NCBI GenBank assembly: GCA_026260175.1
Contig: JAKCWW010008577.1
Location: forward strand, 1 to 25,864
Length of the DNA: 25,864 nt
Origin: Reticulitermes lucifugus
Taxonomy: Eukaryota; Arthropoda; Insecta; Blattodea; Rhinotermitidae
Direction: 5' to 3'
Part shown: positions 1-11,300 of the stretch, one piece after another
How the letters are laid out: each line of letters starts with the position of its first letter
How positions within the stretch are numbered: position 1 is the stretch's first letter
Made by a program: the position numbers and the translations under genes
The notes under the pieces: model-generated
Seen by the model: the letters and a program-made list of their open reading frames with translations, nothing else
The model's database searches: none
Told to the model about the DNA's origin: nothing

Positions 1-60
1 TCGCCATTACTTACCGCGGGAAAAAATATAGTCGGATACTTTTTGGACAGCCCTCGTACA
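1..60. mobile_element. End of a mariner-type element running off the left edge
   Basis: The sequence TACTTTTTGGACAGCCCTCG followed by TA near position 58 reads as the terminal inverted repeat typical of mariner elements, which insert at TA. Only about 58 bases are in view, so its transposase, length and coding state are unknown. It belongs to a different and better-kept mariner group than the copy at 2938-4228. Confidence 0.7.
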
Positions 61-1160
61 CCACTCCATTTTGGTCATTTTATACTCACAAATATTGCTG
101 GCCTTGGTACACATTTTCTTAAAGCAAATACAATAACAATTTTGAAAACAATGAGACATTTAGTTTTTGCGTAAAGATATAACAGCACATATTCACATAG
201 CACAATATACATCTTGTTACACTTCAACATCCCTGACTACCAGAGAACAATTATATTTGGACTAGTGTCTTCTCAAGCAGATGTCATGGGGTAGCATCAG
301 CCACCAAGTTTCACACCAATTACAAGTTGGGTTTCCCATGCTTGAAGGGGGGATACCATATAATTAACATACATCAATTTAAATAAATATGTGAATTATA
401 TAATAATAAATTTAAAAACACCATTATATGCAATGAATATAAATTACAAACACTGCTTTGTATGTATGATTCATGGCGTCACTTTTATATGATCAATAGT
501 TAGTGAAATAAATTAATGTGTTTCTGGACTTCATTAAAAGAATCCATTTGGGACATAAATTATGTTTTCTTGATATACTTTAGTATGGATGCCCAATACA
601 AAACAAAATGCCATTTACCGAATGTTACTCAATTTGTGACTGTGAACTGATCCTTTATAATGTCTGTTGGAAACCAATTTAATGTAGCCCATGGAATTAA
701 AGTGATGATTTTTCAATGTACTCAATGTTATTCACTGAAAAAGATGTGCTTTTTAAAGTGCTTATAGTAACTATAAAATGAAAGTTTAATACATCATGTG
801 ATGCCAACACAGATGCAAAATGAACTTATTATGGTGCTCATTTTAAATTAATGGTTACTGGGTATGATAATGAGACTACAGCAGCAGATTAGGGGGGAAA
901 TACAGCACTTCCCAAGTCCAATGTGTGGCACCAAAGGAAGACAAGAACAATTACTAGGTGCAAGTTCAACTAAAAACAAATTCAGTGGATATAAGATGGA
1001 TCACTATAAAGAGATGGGGAGAGGAGGGAAAGCATGGAATTTGTGAAAAGAACTGTGCACATGGATTTTACTTGAATAAACAATACAATCATTTTTCCTC
1101 AAAATCTGCCAATGGCAAAAGGTGCCACCTTACAGCTGAGTAAACATACATACTTTTGAA

Positions 1161-1186
1161 GGGGGGGGGGGGAACACACACACACC
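1161..1186. repeat. 12-base G run followed by a short CA repeat
   Basis: Twelve consecutive G (1161-1172) run into AA and then about six CA units. It is a simple repeat inside the intron. The homopolymer length should be treated as uncertain in any assembly. Confidence 0.9.
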
Positions 1187-1954
1187 ACTTTAACTGCTAT
1201 TTGTGATGGCATGTGTTTTTGTGGCTTAGCATGGACATTTAAACTGCTAACAAGTAAACACACAGAGACCATCACATGACCTGCTAGGCCATTCACCAGT
1301 ACATTTTTTTTGATCAGCATATGGTCTCTTACGATGACAAAAGCTAACATATCCTACACATAATTTTGTTTAAATAATAACAGTAGCTCTGTATGATTTT
1401 GTTTCACTATATGTGGCAATTTATTTATTATGATGTGATGACTATTTGGTTAGTTTATTATGTTCTATCCCTTCAAGGTAATGTAGCTTCAAATGGAATA
1501 AGACAGGATGAATATAAACAATGAATTGTTAGGAATGTGGAAGGGGATGCCTAGCAAGAAAAATCACAAAAGGGGCATGGCTATTATTAAAAAAAGTGCC
1601 AAACAAGGGGTCATACACATATAATCTGGCATTATTTCATGAACTTTTTTTGTGTACATAATGCATTCCATACAATGAACATGAAATGTCTACTGCTACG
1701 AACAGTTTTAAAATCATAAAATAATAATCACCACTCAACTTCCAAGTTACACAGCATCATCCCATCTAGTTCTGGATGAAATGGGAGAGAGCAAAATTTA
1801 GTGTGCAAAGAAACAAAGCACAGAAACACACCTACAAATAAAATTCTTATTCATTAAAGGCATACTAGTAAGGCTCAATCTAATTCAGTATTAAGTTTCT
1901 TTTAGGTTTCTTTTATGTTTATGATTTAGAACTGCTGTCCTCAAATTAGCTTAC

Positions 1955-2371
1955 CCTTTTGTGTGTTTCCTTGCACAGGTGCATGAGGCACACGAAAAGC
2001 AGGGGGAGGCAGAGGAGTACTGGTGCTTGCAAATTGCACACTCTGACTGTGTGAACCACCATTCAAGTTTGGCAGCAGTGATCTCACATTTTCAGGCCAT
2101 TCCTTCATTGTGAAAGATTCACTTGAAGTCTTAGCAACACCACTATGGATGGAAACACCATTCTGTAGTCCTAAAGTATGATTATTTGTAGTACTATGAC
2201 CTCCATTTGCAGAAAATAAGACTGACTGCTGGTTTGACCCTTGTTGAGAATTTAGCGATGACGAGTGTGCAATATTATTAGGGAGGTTGGACACGGTTTG
2301 AGGAATCGGAGACGAGGAACCATTATTTGATGAATTGTTTCCCAGACCCATGAAGGGAAGAATTTTGCTAC
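1955..2371 (-). CDS. CNOT4: CNOT4 exon G (VRSLLPN segment; last exon in the window)
   Basis: This 417-base exon starts after TTTACAG with GT (Ser codon A+GT). It encodes SKILPFMGLGNNSSNNG, a Ser/Asn/Gln-rich stretch, then MKEWPENVRSLLPNLNGG (about 2107-2054), which matches the vertebrate CNOT4 long-isoform element DW..GLRALLPN. The end is TSTPLPPPAFRVPHAP and NTQK. It stops at AAAAGG before donor GTAAGC, leaving one base. Reading through the donor gives GKLI and a stop, so an alternative end here cannot be excluded, but the donor is good and vertebrate CNOT4 continues, so more coding exons probably lie left of the window. Length is 2 + 138 codons + 1. Confidence 0.92.
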
Positions 2372-5300
2372 CTGTAAATAAATAAAAGACACATAAGAAC
2401 AGAATCCTAATTTGTTCATCTTTATCTTCCACATCTGAAGTCATTCAGAATCACGAGTTGCATCATAAATAAATATCACTCTACCCTAAACAAAAACAAA
2501 AAAGGGGGAAAGAGAACATTTTTTTTAGATCATCAAATATCTTATCACCTGAACATTTCATACAGCACAGAATGAGGTGAATATGAATGGAGTGGGAAGG
2601 AAGTGAATGAAATGGTGGCAGCATGTTTTCAAGACTCTATCTCTGCATCTGAATGAAGAAAGCAAGAAAAACTACGGAAACTTTCACTACAGATGGCTGA
2701 CCTTCAGAAAAAATTTACACCCAAGTGCTAACTACTTAACAGTAAACTAGTAAATGCAGGACAGAAAATACTGGTCCTTAACATAGGACGTAAGCTAGAC
2801 ACACAGCACACCTCTCAAAATTTTTGTTTGTTCTGTCCCAAGCAATCACAGCAAAACACAATGATAAATCCAGATTCTAAATAAAAGGATATACTCCACT
2901 GAGGTGCCAATGAGCTTATATGCACCTACGGACACCATAATGGAAGGACTGTACCAAAAGTCATGAGCACAATAATTTCACAATCAAGCAGACCACCACA
3001 TCAGTCAAATCTGCACACTGTATTTACTTCTCTACAAAATCCCCATCCCAACAGATGCATTTTTGCCTAGGTTTGAAGATCCCATTGCCATACAACTCAG
3101 TTTCAGCAGTTCATAAACAAAACTGGATGGTGTCCTGGGCTACCTCATTGGTCATATAGTGCTGGCCTTACATTTCATCTTATATTAACCCAAACAGATG
3201 GAAGTCTGAGAGGGATAGATACGGACTGTAGGATGGATGCGGAAAAAGTTCCCAGCCATTCCTATGAATCCGCTCCATGCATAGATGCAGTATGGGGATG
3301 TGTGGTGTGTTGCAGGATGATCTTTTTCTTCCCTGGACATCTGTCATGCAGTGCACAATGAAGCTTCTGAAGTGTCTGAAAGTAACAAGCAGCATTCATG
3401 GCTTCCCCTTGCACCAAAAATGTTATCAATATGCATCCTTCAGCATCCCAAAGATGGTTTTCATGGTCTTACTGTCTGAGGGCACTGTTTTAATATTCTT
3501 CTTTCTTGGGAGATGTGTGATGCCATTCCATGCTCTGTTGTTTTGTTTCTGTATCAAATTGATGAGACCAGCTTTCGTCACCTGTTACAATGCCGTGAAA
3601 AAAGTTGTTACCTTTGATAGCATACTGTTACAGCAACTGCGATGAAATGTTTTCCCTGAAGTTTGTGTCCCTCTATTAGCAGGCGAGGAACCCATCAGAC
3701 AAAAACTTTCCAGTATCCCAAACTTTCTACCATCTCATGGAGCACGTGTGTCCCATTCCAGCATTGCTGCTTTTTGCCTAACTGTCTAGTGTCACGTCTC
3801 TCTAATGAGCTCACCAATTTTTCCTCTCTCTCTCTTTTTTTTTTGGGGTACAGACAGCTCGCAGGTGAGCACTATGGGGCTGATAGGCAACATGTGTGTT
3901 CCCATCTTTAAAATCCTTTACCTACCATCCGACACTGCTCGTGCCCATGCAGGAGTCTTCATATATACGCTGAAATCACGTATGAACATCTGATACAAGG
4001 ATTTCCTCCTTAACAAGTAATTCTATTACTGCACATTGCCAAAACATGTCCTTGCCAGGCATTTTCTTACTGAAGTATGACCACATGACAGGGGCAGGCA
4101 ACGTGATTTTCATTCTGGTGTGAGAAGACAGATGGAACTAAGTCATCATATATCACACACTGCAACACTGCCTGGCATTTGTTCATAGTTCCACGATGCT
4201 CATGACTTTAGGTACTATCTTCACATTTTATTACATCTACCTGTACCATCTCATAACAGATGAGGCATACATATGAGAGTACTTACTGTTATTTGAAGGT
4301 GCTCTTGGAATACCGAGACCAAAAGCATTCATGTGGTTTGGTGCAGTTGTAAAACCTGGTGGTGGTAACCTGGTCCTTGCAGGGGCAGAAGGTCCCACTG
4401 GTGTTACATTTGAAGGTCCAATTCCCAAACCATCCAACAATTTTGCACAACCAGACACACTCTGTGGTAACCTGCAAATTGAAACTAGGAACTGTGGGAG
4501 AATTTTTTACACAGCACATCACAAGATTATATGTAACTGAGGTTAGAAAATGAAGCAACTATTGGGATAGTAAACTGGGGCTGTGGGTGACACTCTATGC
4601 AAAACCACACCACTGTTGGAAGCTGATTCAGCTGCGAGGATGTGAAGGAGCAACATAAACATCATTCAAAGAAAACGGACACAAAAACATGGCACATTAA
4701 CAAAATGTTATGACAACTCATTGCAGCTGTTTCCTTTAAAGGTTCTGTACCTGCAGACACAAGCAAAATTATATCATAAATTACCCTAAGACCTATAAAA
4801 AATTGCATAACTGAAGCTTTCAAGGAGACTGAATGCAGTGACATCTCTGAGGCTACCAGCTGCATCAGGTGGCTGAAATGGGAATCAACCGACGTTTCAA
4901 GAACTATCTGTGTTCTCATCATCATGGAACTGATAACAACAGAGATGGTTCTCAAAATGTTGGTTTATTCACCCTTCAAATGCCTGACACAGCCGGCAGC
5001 CCCAGGGAGTTTCACTGCGGTTACTGATCTATTTCTGTGCTTAATTTCCACTAGTAAATATCTGCACCACCTCAAAGTTCACACTGTATTCACAGAATGT
5101 AATATTCACGCAAGAAAAGTTACGCATGTTTACAATCAGTTTTCATATGAAATGTCGCTTGCCTAGATGCAATAATCAGTTCTCATTATTAAACAGAAAG
5201 GTAAAACACATATTTTGTGCAGTCCATACCCTTTCCAGATACCAGTCATGTTTCTGAAATAGACTGATTTTTCAGTTCTTCAATACAAAGTGTACAAGAA

Positions 5301-8300
5301 CATACATCAATTTCAGTATTTTCACAATGCCTGCTCATTAAAATTGTCTACACAAGTATCAGGTGCAAAAATTACGTACAGCATGTACAGGAATTATTAT
5401 TTCAAATTCCCCATTTACTTTCAGTTTGTATTACTTAACAACATTGTCAGCTTATATAGTGCTGGTAAAAGATATATGAATATAGAGCATTGGCAGAATG
5501 ATACAGACAGGCAAAAAATGAAGTACTCAGAGAAAAACCTGTCTCAGTGCCAATCTGTCCACCACAAATCCCACATGCACTAACCTGGGACTGAACTCAG
5601 GCCTTTGTGGTGAGATGCCAGTTACTAACCATCTGAGCCATGACATGCCCTCCCATTTATCTTAAAAGATATTCAATCTGTCAACTCATTGTATTTGCAG
5701 CACAACTATACATCATCAGTCTCTGCCCATGCTCAATAGTTAGATAAGCAGTTTCAAGGCTTATTGAACAGCCCACATTTCATGCTTTACTAAAACCAAA
5801 CTACTACAGGTAGCTGCAACAGTGAACACTGACAGCTAGACAAATCTGGAGTCAGAATTTATTACACACAAATTTACAATCCTGACCCAAGAGCTCCAAA
5901 TAAAGTCACAGTCCCAGATCCATTCCACAAAATCCAATGGATAAAACAAATATTATGGAACTTCCTGACATGAAATCATAGCTTACACAAAAGTAATGCA
6001 CTTTACCTCACCAAGCCCACACTTCTTTTATTGCCCGGAGGCATTCAAAATTAAGTCTGTAAAATAAAGATTTCGTTCAATCTAAAGATTATACATGTTT
6101 ACTGTGCTGGCTGCATGCCCTTAAACACTTTTCTGGTTTCCAGTTCCTTACTTTCTTAGCTGCTCTGAAAAGATCTTGCAATTCATGTAAATTACTACAT
6201 TAATATTAATCCATACAGTAGCATATGTATTATGCATACTATCTTAGCCAACCCATGTTACACTGTAGTAAAAATCACATTAACGAAAATTTTATTCAAG
6301 AGAAAACTGAATTTTTCATTACTTTTAGAAGAATTGTGGCACAGTTCTGGCATGATAAATAATAAAACATCATTTTCAGCACCTGTCCAGACCCGCCCTG
6401 GGGCCTACCCAGCCCCCTGTACAATGGGTACCGGGTCATTCCCGGGGGTAAAGTGGTCGAGGCATGGCGTTGACCACCCACCCCCATCTAGCGCGGAGGT
6501 TAAAGAAAGAGTAGAGCTATATCTCTACTCCCCCTCTGGGCCTTCATGGCCTGTTCTAGGGTGAACTTTACCTTTACCTTTACCATCTTACTACACTGGA
6601 GGATTGGATTAAATCCTCCTTTATTTTTTTTACAATGCTATTTCTGACACATCTGTGCTTGGCTGTCACCAGAGAAAATATATACAACACTGTGATTAGT
6701 ACTGGCTTTACAATTTTATCATTGCTCTACATTAACACAGGAATATTGCATATATTTCTGCGCAAGGGGTCAGAATATAAAGTTTAAGAAAATATATGTC
6801 AAGATTGTCAAATACTAAATAATGACTCACGATAAAACAATTTTTGACCACATATAAACATGCCAGCTGTACTGATATATGAAAATAACAAACCTGTGAT
6901 TCTGCTGTGGCAGTATATGCTGCTGACTGCGGCTGGAAAATGAACCTAGAAGTTTGCTGCCACCAAAAGCAGGTGCAGCATGTGGAACCTGGTGACTGAA
7001 ATGACCCATCTGATTCAGCTGGCACTGCTGATAAAGGTGATGTGTCAGGTGGCTCATGGTGCTGTGCTGGTTATGAAGGTGTGTCTGACTTAATAAATCG
7101 TTTGGAGGCTGCTGTCTGTTTTGCTGGCCCTGGACCATCAGCACCATATTCTCCTTTTCCATCATCTCCGCCAAGGCTTTCTGAGTCTCATGGAAAGGAT
7201 CAAAGCCCAGTTCATCATCCGTTAATCGGCCACTGTCTTTCGTGGATGTTTCTTCACTGTTTTCTGTTGTGACAGTAATAAGATTCATTGAATTTCCATC
7301 CCTATTTTCATAATCCAAGTCAATACTGGATTCCATATTCTTTTGCTGATGGTTGAGAAAGCCTGGAAGATACTTTTCTTCATCCGAAATGCCAAAATCA
7401 CTGTTTATATCACCACCATTGTGAAGGTTATTTTCACTATTCACTTTACACTCACCCCCACCACTTCCTGTATTGAAATCTGAACCACCCAGTGTGCTGA
7501 TCTTGCCCCCAACAGAAGGTACATTTGTCACATTACTTTTGTTCCTGCCAACAAAACTGTTATCAGAATGATTTTGGAGGTGTGAATGTGGCTGAGATTG
7601 AGAGTTTAATTGCTTCATTAAGTTCTGATTTTGTTGTTGTCTCATATGAAAGTCTGCAAGAAATTTACTGGTTGCCTGTGATGGTGGTAGGAGGCCATTT
7701 GTAATAATATGCTGCGGTCCTGCAATATGATTCATGAGATTACTGATAGGGAACTGATGATGGTGCATCATTAATATTGTTGCATCTTGGTGAACCAATG
7801 ACGGTGAATGTGGAAACATCTGTTGAGTCCCATCTGCTATAGAATTTGAAGTCAAGGTAGGATTCACTGAATTCTGTAGTGCCAAACGAGAGTTACTTCC
7901 AAGGTTTCCCTCTTCAGGTTCAAAACCCCTATCAGTATCAATTTTTTGTGGCGAATGTCCACTACTATTCGTATTAACTCTGAAATCTTCATTAAGGTTT
8001 GATGTTGAAGAAGGTGGGAATTGAGTAACCACACTTTCCACTGAAGATGATTTCTTTTCAAGACTGTTTTTGAAATTCTGGGACTGTTGCTGGTCATTTG
8101 ATTCAAAGTCATGATCAACATTACTGCTGTCCATCTTGGAGCTTAATCCAGAAGGATCTGATTGAACTTGCTGGTCGTTTGATGTTACCATACAATTATT
8201 CTCTTGGTGTTGTGAATTTGGCGGGTTTGTCGAGTTGGTGAAACCAAATGCTGCTTGCCAATCTTCTGACGAGTGAACAGGTGGCAGAACATCTGGCATG

Positions 8301-11300
8301 TGTGTTAACGTGAGACCATTAATTGGCCAGTCTGTTGTTGCTAAAAGTAAGAATAACAATATGTACTCTTCATTCTCAATGCTCTCTTTTCACATTAGAT
8401 CCACCTTAAGAATCTAAAATTAAAATTATTAGTGGCTCAAAATGAAAGTTATACAATATACACATAAAATAACGACAGCCAAATAGTAATAAAAGCGTGA
8501 CAGATTTTAGGGAAAAAAATGTAACTCACTGTGTGACCAAGGACAGAGAAGCAAGGAAGAGTATTTTCTCATATACATACATATTAAAAAAAAAAAACCT
8601 GTTCTTATGGGATTTTGATTTGTACTACTGAAAGCAAAAATGTGAAACTGATAATTGCAATATCAACTTCCAATGTCTCTGCGTGTATACATACACCCTA
8701 TAACAGCATACGCATGTACGTGTTTTGAGTTCTTTCTAAACACCTCTCTTCAAGTGGTCCAATTTTATTCACCTTTCAGCTTTCAAAACAAAAAACACCC
8801 TGGCTTGGGTTATTAACTAAAACTGAGGACCTACAAAAGTTCACATATCAATGAAGGCTATACCATATTGTTTCTTGCTACATTTTAATGTTCCAGTGAT
8901 TAAGGTGAATGAACTGGCAAATTACAGTTCACATAAGGCTGCTTCTTCTTTACCATTCTGTCTCAAACATTTCTAACAAAAGAGACTTATGAAAAGATCT
9001 TCATGCTCTAAAATTTCAATGTTACTGCTATTTATATATCATGGTGGTATAGGAATACAACAAGAATATTCTTACACATATTTTACCGTTATTGAAAAAG
9101 AAATGCGTTGACTAACATACAGACAAAACTACTAACATGCTTAACCTTTTAAAGACCTGTACAAAAACACCCCTAAAAATCATTTTATATATTTAGGCAA
9201 CATAGAAATTGTTTATTTTCCACAAAATGCCATTTATTTCATAATTTTATCTTTTTCTATTGAAATAAGACTCACATTTTTCATAAAAAATGTGCTAAAT
9301 TTCAAATACCCACCCCAGTCAGATAAACAGGGGAACAAATACCCAACTCTTTCACTGTACACCCTGTGTGAAACACACAAATCCCTCCAAAATTTTCTAC
9401 GGCCAAAACAGGAAGTGACATAATTGAACACTTGGTGTCATACTTCTAATCCATCACTTCCCAGCGAGGGTTCCATGAGAAATCATGGAATACATAAAAA
9501 TTCAGAAATTGTGAAATGCCATTAAAAAAACTCCAATATAACGCAGTCAACGTTTTCTGGCCTGTAAACATTTTCACAGGTAGGGGTTCCTCTGGATAGG
9601 AAAAAATATTTTTAGGGTTCCTCTGTAGAAGAAATGTTAAGAAACATTGTCCTAATCATTCACAATTTGATATGTACATCATAGTTCTGACATTGACAGC
9701 AGCATGAAACAGATTTCAATGCCGGATTCTTATCATCCAATTTATAGAATTCATGACGGATTATAAAGTGCCTATATTATAGTCCATACAACCCACAAGA
9801 GCAGCTATATCCTATATGCGTAACACATACATGGACAAACGCATACATGTATGTAATCTTGAATTTTTCCATCACGACTTGAAAAGTGTACATGCACATC
9901 TCTTAACATAGATGAAGGATTATTCTTATGATGGTCTTTTGGGTTTCTGCACCATGTAGTGATTAATGCTCCAACGCTTCAGAGGAATATAGTGCGTCCA
10001 CCTTCAGGGTGACTGAACTGGTTCAAGTGGATGCTGAAAAGATACAGTGGAAGAAAATGTGTTGGTTATATAAAACAGTTTAATGGAATGTGGGAAGAAG
10101 GGATAGGACTGTCTCGAGCCAATGACAGTTAAGAATTTCAACAATGGCCCTTTTCAGGGTCTGAACAAGTGGGAGGTGTGAAATACCATGGATAGTGGCT
10201 AGCATTCAGTGTTGCTGCCTCAGGAGGGCAGGACATGAGTACAGTGTATCAATGGCCACCGCCCACATTATTTTCACACTGCCCACTGGCTGACCAAATT
10301 CCCCCGAATCATCCCATATAGCCCACACATTTTCTTTCACTGCATCACTAACAGCGTCTACTTCACCCAGTTCAATCATCTTGAAGATGGAGGCAGCATG
10401 TTCATCCAAAATGTTGGACCAGTTAGTCGCTACACACTGCAGAAATCCAAAACATTATCACCACCTGATAAACTGCCATGAAAACCTGAAAGCTTAAATT
10501 ATTCACAACATTTGAACAATGGGCCAGGGGTCACTACCTTATGGCCAGACGAAACAAATATAAATAATACGTAAACCAAAAACTTTACAGATGCTGAAAT
10601 GAGACAAGACGTGTAACACTCCATTAATGCTGGAGAACAACGTCGACAGTTGGACCGCATATTCTTCCATACATGCTACCTCTCCCACCACCCCAATACC
10701 CTTGCACTTTACTTATAACAGAAGTCAAACACACAGTTTTGTTGCAGCCACTGCAAATCCAGTTTCATCTAGTTCTGCTTCATCTTTGATCTGTTACAGT
10801 GGATTAAGATATTTAAAAAATTTAATTCTGGTCTTCATACAGCATGAAAGCAGTTCTGGAATTTGATTTCATTGTGTAATCTTAGTATTTTCTTCAAAAT
10901 CTGCAAATAGAGAATAAAAACATGTTTCCCTTGCCCCACCCAACCCAAGAAAAAGTTTGATGTTTCACATTAAGTGGTAGCCCTCGCAGTCTAATACTGC
11001 TGACAAGTAGATTTGACTGATGATTTGTACCAATGGCAACTAACAAGAAGACCAATGAAAATCCTTTCTGAAACAGAACTACCCGATTTGTGCACTGGGA
11101 GATAAATGGCAGCTTCATTCATTGCACTTTTTCCAACATGAGCATTTAAACTCTACACATACACAAACACCAACAGTTCAAACTGTGAACTGCACCCACC
11201 TCTTTATCAGAAACACATAAAAATTTGATACTTGAAAAACATAAAGAACTAAAGTGTATGGGGCCATAAAGACAGGCTAGAAAACCATCCTCCATGTCAA

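Larger units (their letters stand above)
1..1954 (-). other. CNOT4: CNOT4 intron downstream of exon G (partial)
   Basis: AT-rich noncoding sequence. I looked on the minus strand for the conserved CNOT4 C-terminal stretch (PPHWL..LQ..TE-like) and for an acceptor in the right phase followed by an open frame, and found neither. It holds a mariner end at the left edge and a G-run/CA repeat near 1161-1186. A minus-strand AATAAA lies near 1421-1430, about 500 bases past exon G, with nothing else to support a 3' end there. Confidence 0.6.
4472..6893 (-). other. CNOT4: CNOT4 intron E-F
   Basis: 2422-base intron. It holds two SINEs of different families and opposite orientation (5476-5662 and 6381-6584). 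I see nothing else identifiable in 4472-5475, 5663-6380 or 6585-6893. Confidence 0.6.

Noticed and set aside
1..1940. Terminal CNOT4 exon left of exon G
   Set aside because: No acceptor in the right phase followed by an open frame, and no match to the conserved vertebrate C-terminal segment.
1955..2444. Exon G as the last exon, starting at an internal Met near 2444
   Set aside because: The upstream part of that reading is intron: the acceptor TTTACAG at 2372 splices in phase from exon F. The GTAAGC donor at the other end is good, and read-through stops after four residues.
3277..3645. 122-codon plus-strand open frame
   Set aside because: It is antisense to the decayed mariner transposase and has no recognisable content of its own.
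5587..5640. tRNA gene on the minus strand
   Set aside because: Only the box A/B-like motifs are present; no clover-leaf stems are convincing, and the sequence continues into a SINE body bounded by a target duplication.
6232..6564. 110-codon plus-strand open frame with Pro-rich end
   Set aside because: Its second half is the GC-rich SINE copy at 6381-6584, and the first half is AT-rich intron.
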